From the NCBI GenBank assembly GCA_021296025.1, contig JAGWBF010000010.1, forward strand, positions 25,412 to 43,146: a stretch of 17,735 nt of DNA, given 5' to 3'. A program made the translations under genes and the position numbers. A model generated the notes under the pieces. The model did no database searches and had not been told where the DNA came from. It saw only the letters and a program-made list of their open reading frames with translations. The stretch is from Dehalococcoidia bacterium (GTDB lineage: Bacteria > Chloroflexota > Dehalococcoidia > Lucifugimonadales > JAGWBF01). How positions within the stretch are numbered: the first letter of the stretch is position 1; every line of letters begins with the position of its first letter. Below, piece after piece: positions 1-6,472 of the stretch.

Positions 1-188
1 GTGTGGGTGCCCGAATCGAAGCCGTAGTCCATGATGTTGAGGATGACCTCTTCTACCACCAGGTGTACGCGGAAGGAGAGGTCTTGGGGCCAGTCTTGTT
101 CAAGACCGAACTCCTGGAGGGCATCTACGATGCGTGGGAGTTCATCCCGATCGTTTTTTACCTGGAGGAGGAGTGAGGTGGCGGTCAA
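1..188 (-). CDS. Anti-sigma-factor-type serine kinase (HATPase_c, RsbW/SpoIIAB-like), partial
   Basis: The gene is cut by the left edge; only the first 62 codons are present. The protein should bind ATP and act as the serine kinase of a partner-switching module, phosphorylating the STAS protein encoded upstream and possibly holding a sigma factor. What is seen: a short alpha/beta start followed by a GHKL N-box, LVVEEVILNIMDYGF, with Glu47 and Asn51 in the positions that bind Mg-ATP. The in-frame stop just upstream forces a start no earlier than TTG at 188. That TTG overlaps the TGA stop of the phosphatase gene (TTGA), which implies translational coupling. The G boxes lie outside the window, so the exact subclass (RsbW, SpoIIAB or another target) cannot be decided. 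Confidence 0.8.
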   Translation of the reverse strand, partial: MTATSLLLQVKNDRDELPRIVDALQEFGLEQDWPQDLSFRVHLVVEEVILNIMDYGFDSGTH

Positions 189-1357
189 GATGAGAAGTTA
201 CCTCTGGAGAGGGTAAGGCAGGTGATATCGTCGGACTGGGGGGCTTCGGCAACAAAGGTACGGACGGTGTGGAAGACAGCATCGTTGGCATCATGGGAGC
301 TTTGGGGAGGGCTGCTGGTGAAGATGTTCAGGAGCCTGTCGTTGCCGAACTCTTCGTAGTCAGCGTTCATAGCTTCGGTGACCCCATCGGTGTAGAGGAT
401 GAAGGTATCTCCCTGTCCCAGGGTGATCTCATCCTGGGTGTAGGGGAGGTTCGGCACAAGGCCGAGGGCTATTCCTCCGGAGGTGGGCAGGAGCTCGGTA
501 GAGCCGTTGGCATGGACGATGAGGGGAGCATTGTGCCCGCCGTTGGCATAGGAGAGGTGTCCTGATTCAGGGTCGTACTCTGCATAGAGGATGGTGACGA
601 ACATAGCAGAGTCGTTGTCCTGGCTGAGGAGGTTGTTGACTTCCTTGAGTACATCGGCAGGGTTGGGGGAGCCGATGGCTGCACCTTTGAGGAGGGTGCG
701 GGCGGACATCATGAAGAGGGCGGCTGGCACGCCTTTGCCGGAGACATCGGCGATAGCCAGTCCGATGTGGCCGTTTCCCAGGCGGATGACATCGAAGAAA
801 TCCCCTCCGACGCTTCGGGCAGGTTCCATGCTGCCGAAGACCTGGAAGGTGGGTGAGGAGGGGAACTGGGTAGGTAGGATGGACTGCTGCATGTTGCTGG
901 CCACATCCAGCTCGTTCTGGATAGCGACCAGCTTATCTCTGGAAGCCAGGGCTTCGCGCCACTCTTCGATGTGGCTGAGGGTCCTGGAGATGGTGACCTC
1001 CAGGTCTTCGAAATCTATAGGTTTGGTGACAAAGTCGAAAGCACCGCGGTTCATAGCGGTGCGGATGTTCCTCATATCTCCGTAGGCGGAGATCATGACA
1101 GCTCTGAGGTCCGGGTCTACGTTGGGTATCTGCTCGAGGAGGGTGAGGCCATCCATCTGGGGCATGTTGATATCGGAGAGGACCATGTCGATCTCCGAAT
1201 CTTCCCGGAGCTTGGCAAGGGCTTCGAGGCCGTTCTGGGCGAAGGTGAAGTTGTACTTGCCGGACCTGATGTGTCTGCGCATACGCTGGAGCATAAGAGG
1301 CTCCACATCAGGTTCATCATCTACAACGAGGATTTTGTAGGGTTTAGGGGATTCCAT
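185..1357 (-). CDS. Response regulator-PP2C (SpoIIE/RsbU-type) serine phosphatase
   Basis: A 390-residue cytoplasmic protein. Residues about 7-125 are a receiver domain: acidic pair Asp13/Asp14, phosphoacceptor Asp62 in SDINMPQMDG, switch Ser90 and Lys112 in VTKP. A likely coiled-coil linker spans about 126-165. A PP2C/SpoIIE domain fills about 170-385, with metal ligands in VGGDFFD (Asp186) and ADVSGKG (Asp204), an LYTDGVTEA box and a C-terminal SDDIT (Asp376/377). By family knowledge, phosphorylation by a sensor kinase switches on dephosphorylation of a phospho-STAS antagonist, which then captures the anti-sigma kinase. The STAS gene ends 19 bp upstream and the HATPase gene overlaps the stop, so all three are one operon. 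No sensor kinase for the receiver is in view. No clear SD is visible before the ATG; translation may depend on coupling to the STAS gene. Confidence 0.93.
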   Translation of the reverse strand: MESPKPYKILVVDDEPDVEPLMLQRMRRHIRSGKYNFTFAQNGLEALAKLREDSEIDMVLSDINMPQMDGLTLLEQIPNVDPDLRAVMISAYGDMRNIRTAMNRGAFDFVTKPIDFEDLEVTISRTLSHIEEWREALASRDKLVAIQNELDVASNMQQSILPTQFPSSPTFQVFGSMEPARSVGGDFFDVIRLGNGHIGLAIADVSGKGVPAALFMMSARTLLKGAAIGSPNPADVLKEVNNLLSQDNDSAMFVTILYAEYDPESGHLSYANGGHNAPLIVHANGSTELLPTSGGIALGLVPNLPYTQDEITLGQGDTFILYTDGVTEAMNADYEEFGNDRLLNIFTSSPPQSSHDANDAVFHTVRTFVAEAPQSDDITCLTLSRGNFSS

Positions 1358-1376
1358 GATGGAGGGCGGGGCTCAC

Positions 1377-1772
1377 CTAGCTGCCAAGGGAAGCAAGGGC
1401 ATCAGCTTGGGCGGGATGGACGGGGATGATCTTATCGAAGCCGCTGATCTGGAACACTTCGCTGATGGAAGGGGAGAGGGAGCATACACCGAACTTGCCG
1501 GATTTGCCTTGGAGTTGGCGGGCGATGAGGAGGATGACCCTGAGGCCTGCGCTGCTGATGTAGGAGAGGTCTTCCATATCAAGGAGGAGGGCGGTAGCGT
1601 TGTTGCCGAGGATGGACTCAAGGGCATCCTGGAACTCCTTGGCATTGCTGCCATCGACACGGCCGGAGGTTTTGGCGACAAGGATCGTACCCTTGTTTTC
1701 ACCCTCTACCTTCAGGTTCTTGGTATCGACAGCAACCCAAGTCCCGTTACCCTGCTGACCGGAAGTTTCCAT
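1377..1772 (-). CDS. STAS-domain anti-sigma factor antagonist (RsbV/SpoIIAA-like)
   Basis: A 131-residue protein made almost wholly of one STAS domain (about residues 15-125). The signature is LLLDMEDLSYISSAGLRVI, with the phosphorylatable serine at Ser73 or Ser74. Aligned by eye to the DS(S/T)GL loop of RsbV/SpoIIAA, Ser74 is the likelier acceptor; the usual Asp before it is Ser here and the residue after it is Ala. By family role, the unphosphorylated form binds the HATPase kinase and the phospho-form is reset by the PP2C protein encoded next. The start is supported by an AAGGAG SD 9 nt before the ATG. First gene of the operon, with a likely promoter at 1846-1874. The N-terminal 14 residues are a polar Gly/Thr-rich tail. 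Confidence 0.92.
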   Translation of the reverse strand: METSGQQGNGTWVAVDTKNLKVEGENKGTILVAKTSGRVDGSNAKEFQDALESILGNNATALLLDMEDLSYISSAGLRVILLIARQLQGKSGKFGVCSLSPSISEVFQISGFDKIIPVHPAQADALASLGS

Positions 1773-1845
1773 GGTCCCCCGCTCCTTATACGATGACTAT
1801 CCAGATACAGCTAGACCGCCCAGGGGCGAACATGCACCATGGTAT

Positions 1846-1874
1846 AGCATACACAGACAGAAGTACATCGGCAA
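1846..1874 (-). promoter_or_regulatory. Putative sigma-70-type promoter of the partner-switch operon
   Basis: On the minus strand a TTGCCG -35 (1869-1874) and a TATGCT -10 (1846-1851) are separated by 17 nt. Transcription would begin near 1839, giving a leader of about 65 nt before the STAS ATG. Both hexamers deviate from consensus. This is a reading by eye of the only stretch upstream of the operon; whether the operon's own sigma factor uses it cannot be told. Confidence 0.4.
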
Positions 1875-1998
1875 TAGCGGTCAAGCGCGGTTAATGAGAT
1901 TGGGTCTACAAATAGAGGAGTTGGCTTAGATGGAACGTCCAAGGCATGATAACATTTAGCTGGCGATGGCAAAACGACGCCGAAGGGACGAACGGGAA

Positions 1999-3399
1999 AT
2001 GGCTGGTTATGACTACGATATGGCCGTCATAGGCTCAGGGCCCGGAGGTCATGGGGCCGCCATCCAGGCTTCCAAGCTTGGAAAGAGGGTGGTCGTCCTG
2101 GAGAAGCAGTCGGACATCGGTGGAGAGACCGTCAATGTAGGTACACCCAGCAAGACGGTTCGAGAGGCCGCCCTGTACCTGACCGGATACAGGGAACGCA
2201 ACATCTACGGTGAGTCCTACGCAGTAAAGGACAAGATCACCATGGGTGATCTGATGGTCAGGACCCGCTACGTTATGGAGCACCAGGCAGATATGCTGCG
2301 CAGCCAGCTCATCCAAGCCCGGGTGGATATGGTGAATGCCGAAGGCTCGTTCCTGGGCCCTCACACCCTTAACCTGGTCTCGGACGGTGGAAGGTCCAAC
2401 CGCACCATCACCGCCGATAAGGTGGTCATAGCCGTGGGCACCATCTCTACGATGCCTCCTGTAGTGTATGCCGACGGGCGCCTGGTGTTTGTGGGCGATG
2501 ATGTCCTGAACCTGCCCGACCTGCCCCGTACCCTTGCCATAGTCGGCGCCGGACCCATCGGCCTGGAGTATTGCAGTACCTTTGCCGAGTTGGGGGTGCG
2601 GGTCACCCTGGTCAACATGGCCGCCCGCATTCTGCCCTTCGCCGATGATGAGCTCGTAGACACCCTGATATATCACCTCCGGCAGAGGGATGTTAGTTTC
2701 AGACTGTCGGAGGAGGTGTTCGACATCGAATACATGAGGGATGGTCTGGGGGACCGGGTCCGGGTAAAGCTGGTCAGCGGTAACCAGATAGTGAGCGACG
2801 CGGTGATGTACTGCGTTGGGCGAACAGGATCCACCTCATCACTTAACCTGGTAGCCGCTGGTCTCGAGGCCGACCCACGGGGCCGTCTGGGAGTGGACGA
2901 GAACTATCAGACAGGTGTGGAGGGCATCTATGCGGTGGGAGGGGTGATCGGTTTCCCCAACCTGGTTTCCACCTCCGAGATGCAGGGGCGCCTCGCCGCA
3001 TGCCATGCTTTTGGAGTTGAGGCCAACAGCTTCCCCGGCCTCTTCCCCTACACCATCAGGACCATCCCCGAAATCGCGATGGTGGGCAAGACGGAGTCTG
3101 AGCTAACTGAGGAGGGGACCCCTTACGAGGTTGGCAGGGCGAGATACAGGGATATCGTGAAGAGCATGATACAAGGGGAAGATGCTGGGCTGCTCAAGCT
3201 TCTCTTCAACCCTGAAAGTCGAAGACTCCTGGGTGTGCACATCATTGGAGAAGGCGCCGCGGAGCTGATTCATATCGGACAGGCAGTCATAGCACACGAA
3301 GGAAGGGTTGACTACTTTCTTGATTCGGTGACCAGCCACCCCACCCTCTCTGAAGCCTATGTGGCTGCGGCCCTCGACGGAATCGGACGCCTGGGGTGA
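1999..3399 (+). CDS. sthA: Soluble pyridine nucleotide transhydrogenase (SthA)-like flavoprotein, atypical active site
   Basis: An FAD-dependent disulfide-oxidoreductase-family enzyme. SthA transfers hydride between NADPH and NADH in the cytosol. Residues in this entry are counted from the upstream ATG at 1966 (477 residues). Seen in order: FAD Rossmann GSGPGG (23-28); the redox-site loop GGETVNVGTPSK (52-63) with no cysteine; the SthA-type stretch SKTVREAALYLTG; the NAD(P) Rossmann GAGPIGLE (194-201); and a C-terminal dimerisation domain. The closest family remembered is mycobacterial SthA. Oddities: both disulfide positions are Thr (55, 60) and one residue before PSK is missing; the nearly invariant FAD Asp of AVGD is Gly326; and His458/Glu463 form an HPTLSE motif as in lipoamide dehydrogenase. 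I place the start at ATG 1999 (Met12, MAGYDYD), which matches known SthA N-termini; ATG 1966 would add 11 basic residues and shows no SD. Confidence 0.85.
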   Translation: MAGYDYDMAVIGSGPGGHGAAIQASKLGKRVVVLEKQSDIGGETVNVGTPSKTVREAALYLTGYRERNIYGESYAVKDKITMGDLMVRTRYVMEHQADMLRSQLIQARVDMVNAEGSFLGPHTLNLVSDGGRSNRTITADKVVIAVGTISTMPPVVYADGRLVFVGDDVLNLPDLPRTLAIVGAGPIGLEYCSTFAELGVRVTLVNMAARILPFADDELVDTLIYHLRQRDVSFRLSEEVFDIEYMRDGLGDRVRVKLVSGNQIVSDAVMYCVGRTGSTSSLNLVAAGLEADPRGRLGVDENYQTGVEGIYAVGGVIGFPNLVSTSEMQGRLAACHAFGVEANSFPGLFPYTIRTIPEIAMVGKTESELTEEGTPYEVGRARYRDIVKSMIQGEDAGLLKLLFNPESRRLLGVHIIGEGAAELIHIGQAVIAHEGRVDYFLDSVTSHPTLSEAYVAAALDGIGRLG

Positions 3400-3461
3400 G
3401 GATCCTGGAACGTGGTTAGCAGCTAGCTAGCAGCCAAGACACAGGAACACCTGCCAAAAGA

Positions 3462-4757
3462 TCACTTCTGGGCTTGGAGCAGGTGCTCCACGTGGTGGTC
3501 TTCCCCCGTGCAGCCGACCGCGGACTGCTCCAACTGCACCGTGACATGTGCAATGGAGTAACGGTTGTGGGGGATGTCCTGGATGCGGTTTCGCAGCCTC
3601 TCAAAGCTCCCCCGGTAGGAAGGGTCCACCAGCACATGGGCCGTGAAGGCATCGTTCCCTGAGGTGATCGTCCAGCAGTGGACGTCGTGGATCAGGGTCA
3701 CCCCATCCAGCTCTTCGATATCGTTGCATAGGCCGAAAACGTCTATGTGCTTGGGGGTCCCTTCCAGCAGCACGTGGAACACCTTCATGGTTAGAGACCA
3801 GGAGCTGCGCATGATGAGCAGTCCTATGACTACGCTAAGGATGGGATCAATGGGGGTCCAGCCAGTGGTCAGAATTACTATTCCTGCCGCCACGACACCC
3901 ACGGAACCCAACAGGTCGGCAAGAACGTGCTGGAAAGCCCCCTCGACATTGAGGCTATGCTCTGAATTGCGTTGGAGAATGTAAGCTACGATAATGTTCA
4001 CGAGTAGGCCGCCGATGCCAACTATGAGCACCGAAAGACCTTCTACGTGATGGTCGTCCAGGCGGAACCGCTGGTAGGCTTCCCAGAAAATCCAGCCGAC
4101 TATCAGCCAGAGGGTGAGGCCGTTTAGCAGGGCGGCAATAACCTCGCTGCGGTAATACCCGTAGGTGCGCTCGGCGGATGCCCCCTTCTCGGCGATCCAC
4201 ATAGCGAATATAGCCATGGCAATGGCGGCAGCATCGGTCAGCATGTGACCGGCATCAGCTATGAGGGCCAAGCTGCCGGAAATGATGCCACCCACCACCT
4301 CGGCCACCATGTAGGTGCTGATCAGCACCAGCGAGATGATCAGGCTGCGGCGGCTGGCGCCTCGCAGTTCCTGGGCATGGTCGTGGCCCTCATGCCCATG
4401 ATCGTCGTGCCCCTGCTCATCGTGGTCATGTCCATGGTCGTCGTGCCCGTGCTCATCGTCGTCATGTCCATGGTCGTCGTGCCCGTGCTCATCGTCGTCA
4501 TGCTCATGGTCTTCGTGCCCGTGCTCATCGTGGTCATGTCCATGGTCGTCGTGCCCCTGCTCATCGTGGTCGTGGGCTGGGCGGTCGGAGCCTCCACCGG
4601 CTCCAGGTGTGGACACAAAGAGGATGGAGCCCTGGGTTTCAGGGTTCGTTTTCAGTCCAAGCCAGGCACGGGTTTTTTCGGCGAATTTGCCAATCGCTCC
4701 CAGACCTGAAGCTGAGACGCTCCCTCCCCAGGGGATGTTCGACTCTCCGATAGCCAT
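3462..4757 (-). CDS. CDF-family zinc/divalent metal efflux protein (CzcD/ZitB-like) with His-rich N-terminus
   Basis: A 431-residue inner-membrane metal/proton antiporter. Residues 1-60 are a non-conserved, partly amphipathic extension. Residues 62-127 are a His/Asp/Glu/Gly tract containing five 12-residue repeats. About six transmembrane segments follow from about 137 to 325. The metal site is two HxxxD motifs: His171/Asp175 in ADAGHMLTDA (TM2) and His277/Asp281 in FQHVLAD (TM5). This H-D-H-D arrangement is typical of zinc-transporting CDFs. The cytosolic C-terminal domain (about 330-412) carries His357, His360 and His374 in IHDVHCWTI and FTAHVLVD. The gene lies 126 bp downstream of the small His/Cys-rich protein and probably shares its promoter. 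The ATG has only a modest SD (AGGA). Zinc is the best guess for the ion; cobalt or cadmium is possible. Confidence 0.93.
   Translation of the reverse strand: MAIGESNIPWGGSVSASGLGAIGKFAEKTRAWLGLKTNPETQGSILFVSTPGAGGGSDRPAHDHDEQGHDDHGHDHDEHGHEDHEHDDDEHGHDDHGHDDDEHGHDDHGHDHDEQGHDDHGHEGHDHAQELRGASRRSLIISLVLISTYMVAEVVGGIISGSLALIADAGHMLTDAAAIAMAIFAMWIAEKGASAERTYGYYRSEVIAALLNGLTLWLIVGWIFWEAYQRFRLDDHHVEGLSVLIVGIGGLLVNIIVAYILQRNSEHSLNVEGAFQHVLADLLGSVGVVAAGIVILTTGWTPIDPILSVVIGLLIMRSSWSLTMKVFHVLLEGTPKHIDVFGLCNDIEELDGVTLIHDVHCWTITSGNDAFTAHVLVDPSYRGSFERLRNRIQDIPHNRYSIAHVTVQLEQSAVGCTGEDHHVEHLLQAQK
4397..4576 (-). repeat. Five in-frame 36-bp tandem repeats in the CDF gene
   Basis: Five contiguous 36-bp units encode residues 62-121 as 12-residue blocks of the form HDxDE(H/Q)GH(D/E)DH(G/E). 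The first and last blocks are identical in protein sequence (HDHDEQGHDDHG); the middle ones differ at a few positions. The array is a direct coding repeat without spacers and looks prone to unit gain or loss. The blocks should bind several metal ions near the cytosolic mouth of the transporter. Confidence 0.9.
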
Positions 4758-4808
4758 GGGGTCCTGCTTAGCTTACAAGATACGGCAACCGGAGCCCTCA
4801 CACCAGCT

Positions 4809-4822
4809 CCAGGGATCCCTGG
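4809..4822. promoter_or_regulatory. 14-bp perfect palindrome ahead of the CDF gene
   Basis: CCAGGGATCCCTGG is a perfect palindrome in the 126-bp gap between the His-rich gene and the CDF gene. With no loop it is a better protein-binding site than a terminator. A weaker hairpin (CCTGG, 6-nt loop, CCAGG; 4860-4875) sits just after the His-rich gene and lacks a U-tract. A role as an operator is inference only. Confidence 0.3.
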
Positions 4823-4883
4823 TGCCGGGGCGTGGGCGTGCTGGATGCCAGGACTTCAACCTGGTTGGTCCCAGGCCTAGTTC

Positions 4884-5081
4884 TTAGTGCTGGTGATGCT
4901 CGTGGTCGTCGCACTCGTGTGGATCATGGACATGGGCGTGGTGTTCGTGATCATCGCACTCATGTATGTCGTGAACATGGCCTGGCTCATCGCCGTGATG
5001 CTCATGCTCATCGCACTCGTGAGCTTCATGAACGTGGGCATGGTGTTCGTGGTCGTCGCACTCGTGTATGTCGTGGGGCAT
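4884..5081 (-). CDS. Small His/Cys-rich repeat protein, putative metal-binding
   Basis: A 65-residue protein with 24 His, 4 Cys and many Asp/Glu. It contains no Lys, Arg, Leu, Ser or Thr. Four copies of the core HEC-D-(D/E)-HEHH are present, with Cys at 8, 23, 42 and 57 (spacing 15, 19, 15). Residues 1-34 and 35-65 are therefore two copies of a unit that itself contains two half-copies. I know no named family for it; sequestration or hand-over of zinc, nickel, copper or cobalt is inferred from composition and from the CDF pump encoded 126 bp downstream. Evidence that it is expressed: an AAAGGAG SD 4 nt before the ATG (5086-5092) and a near-consensus promoter at 5128-5156. There is no signal peptide, so it is probably cytosolic. 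Confidence 0.8.
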   Translation of the reverse strand: MPHDIHECDDHEHHAHVHEAHECDEHEHHGDEPGHVHDIHECDDHEHHAHVHDPHECDDHEHHQH

Positions 5082-5097
5082 TCTGCTCCTTTCTCAG

Positions 5098-5172
5098 TTG
5101 CGTATTGTCCGGAACAAGGACAGTCTCATTATAGGGTGCACTGAGAGGAAGTTCAATATCAATAGACGCAAC
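5098..5172. repeat. Inverted repeat bracketing the His-rich operon promoter
   Basis: GTTGCGTATTG (5098-5108) and CAATAGACGCAAC (5160-5172) are inverted copies; the second differs from an exact partner only by two extra bases. The arms lie just downstream of the predicted transcription start and just upstream of the -35 box. They could be paired operators for a looping or dimeric metalloregulator. No known Zur, Fur or ArsR consensus is recognised. Confidence 0.45.
5128..5156 (-). promoter_or_regulatory. Near-consensus sigma-70 promoter of the His-rich protein/CDF operon
   Basis: On the minus strand TTGAAC (-35, 5151-5156) and TATAAT (-10, 5128-5133) are separated by exactly 17 nt. The predicted start is near 5121, leaving about 40 nt of leader. 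This is the best promoter match found in the window. It is bracketed by an inverted repeat, consistent with a strong promoter held down by a metal-responsive repressor. Confidence 0.75.
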
Positions 5173-5289
5173 TAAGGCGCTCTTGGGCTGCACCCCAGCC
5201 TTATCTCTCGATGGGGCGGTTAGGGGAATCCTCCCCGCGGTTAAGCGGGTAAATCTCCCTAGATTCTTGCAAGCGATGTATCGACTACC

Positions 5290-6462
5290 CTACCAGGGCT
5301 TGGACTCTTCCGCGTGCACATGGTCGGGCAGCCGGTAACTCAAGCCGGTGTCGCTGTAGGCCGATGCCTCTAGAAGCGCTGCAAAATTCTTGGGGGATTC
5401 CCTTCGCAACCGGGCCTTTAGCTTCTGGATGCGCTGGTCTATTCGGTATAGCAACAGTGGGAATGGCAATCTGCTCTTGGGAAATTTCAAATTGTCGGCG
5501 AGTTGATTGCCTATGAGGCCGCGGGATACGGGATAAATGACGTTGTTTACCAGTTTCCTTCGCTCCTCCGTGTCCGTGATGCCCGCGACCAGTGGAGCGG
5601 AGTTGATAAGCGCGTTCGTCATGACGATAGCTTCCGGCGTTGGAGGAGGCTCACATAAAGAGCCGATCCGGTATATGCGCAGGGCGTGGCTTTCGTCTGT
5701 GAATAGAATGGTCTCGGGGATGCCCATGAGATAACCAGCGTAGCGCCAGACATCGTGGAAACTGGCCCTCTCTTCCGCGGTGTAGCGAGCCCCCAGCATC
5801 TCCGAGTGCTTTACGGTTCGCGCGGCGAAGCAGGCTATCGCGTAACCCAGGTGCGCGGAGCTGATGGGAATGCCCCGGGCGCCAAGGTCCCACTCTTCGG
5901 TCTCTGCCATCAGCCGACGAATCTGGGCGTGCACGAATCGGATGCGAACGGACAGCTTCCATCCGTCGCCGTACCGTTCCAGTCCGCCGGGCCAGAATAT
6001 CTCCATCTGGTGACGGTTGTTCTGCCTCAGCCGCCAGACGCCGTTGTCGAATATTCTCCCGGTTTGCACAAACGACTTGCTAATCATTGTTGCAAAGCCG
6101 TCTATCAGCACGCCTGTAACAAAGGCTGACAGAACGGCGACGGAGTTTCTCTGGAAGGCTTGGACACCCGGGCCGAAGGCGTCATAGTCAAGCCAGTCCG
6201 GGTCGGGCTGTGGAGCGTCAGCGAAGAAATCTCTCAGCAGTCGCGGCGCGTCCCGCAGACTTTTCAGGTCCTCCTCCATTCCGGCTTGGATAAACCGGTG
6301 GACCTCAGGCTGCGTCAGAGAAGCTAATTCCTCCACCAGAGCGTCCATGACCGGATCACCGATGAGGGTGTGAGCGACATAGTTGTCGGCCAGATCCGGG
6401 TCGATGGCGTGGGCCTTCTCGTAGCCCGGGATGTAATCCGTAGGTATTCTGCCTGGTCGCAC
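5290..6462 (-). CDS. MpaB/Lcp-type (DUF2236) putative haem-dependent oxygenase
   Basis: A 390-residue, mainly helical protein of the DUF2236 family (ER-bound oxygenase MpaB / rubber oxygenase Lcp). In characterised relatives a b-type haem cleaves isoprenoid C=C bonds. Seen: FGPGVQAF (96-103) at the start of the domain, the VRIRFVHAQIRR stretch (about 172-183) whose His178 is the candidate haem ligand, WDLGARGIPIS (about 191-201) resembling the Lcp subgroup, and a HDVWRYAGYLMGIPE helix (236-250). No signal peptide is visible. The start is GTG at 6462 with AAAGG 7 nt upstream. The gene lies 10 bp after the stop of the MMPL transporter, so the two are almost certainly co-transcribed; the substrate may be a hydrophobic molecule the transporter moves. 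The haem ligand is inferred by eye, not by alignment. Confidence 0.75.
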   Translation of the reverse strand: MRPGRIPTDYIPGYEKAHAIDPDLADNYVAHTLIGDPVMDALVEELASLTQPEVHRFIQAGMEEDLKSLRDAPRLLRDFFADAPQPDPDWLDYDAFGPGVQAFQRNSVAVLSAFVTGVLIDGFATMISKSFVQTGRIFDNGVWRLRQNNRHQMEIFWPGGLERYGDGWKLSVRIRFVHAQIRRLMAETEEWDLGARGIPISSAHLGYAIACFAARTVKHSEMLGARYTAEERASFHDVWRYAGYLMGIPETILFTDESHALRIYRIGSLCEPPPTPEAIVMTNALINSAPLVAGITDTEERRKLVNNVIYPVSRGLIGNQLADNLKFPKSRLPFPLLLYRIDQRIQKLKARLRRESPKNFAALLEASAYSDTGLSYRLPDHVHAEESKPW

Positions 6463-6472
6463 TTTCTGGCCT

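Noticed and set aside
2035..2676. 213-codon minus-strand frame opposite the SthA-like gene
   Set aside because: It is antisense to conserved Rossmann motifs and resembles no family.
4397..4576. Regular 36-bp units resembling a CRISPR array
   Set aside because: The units are contiguous, without spacers, and encode 12 residues each in the frame of the CDF gene.
4245..4709. 154-codon plus-strand frame with repeated Val/Leu/Met blocks
   Set aside because: It is antisense to the 36-bp repeats of the CDF gene, for the same reason, and has no SD or family match.
4887..5144. 85-codon plus-strand frame that looks like a multi-pass membrane protein (Val/Met/Ile-rich)
   Set aside because: It is the antisense of His/Asp/Glu codons in the His-rich gene: complements of CAC/CAT and GAC/GAT read as Val, Met and Ile. 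The minus frame has the SD and promoter.
5233..5249. CCCCGC/GCGGG hairpin after the MpaB-type gene as a terminator
   Set aside because: It has only a 5-bp stem and no U-tract. It is too weak to list as a feature.
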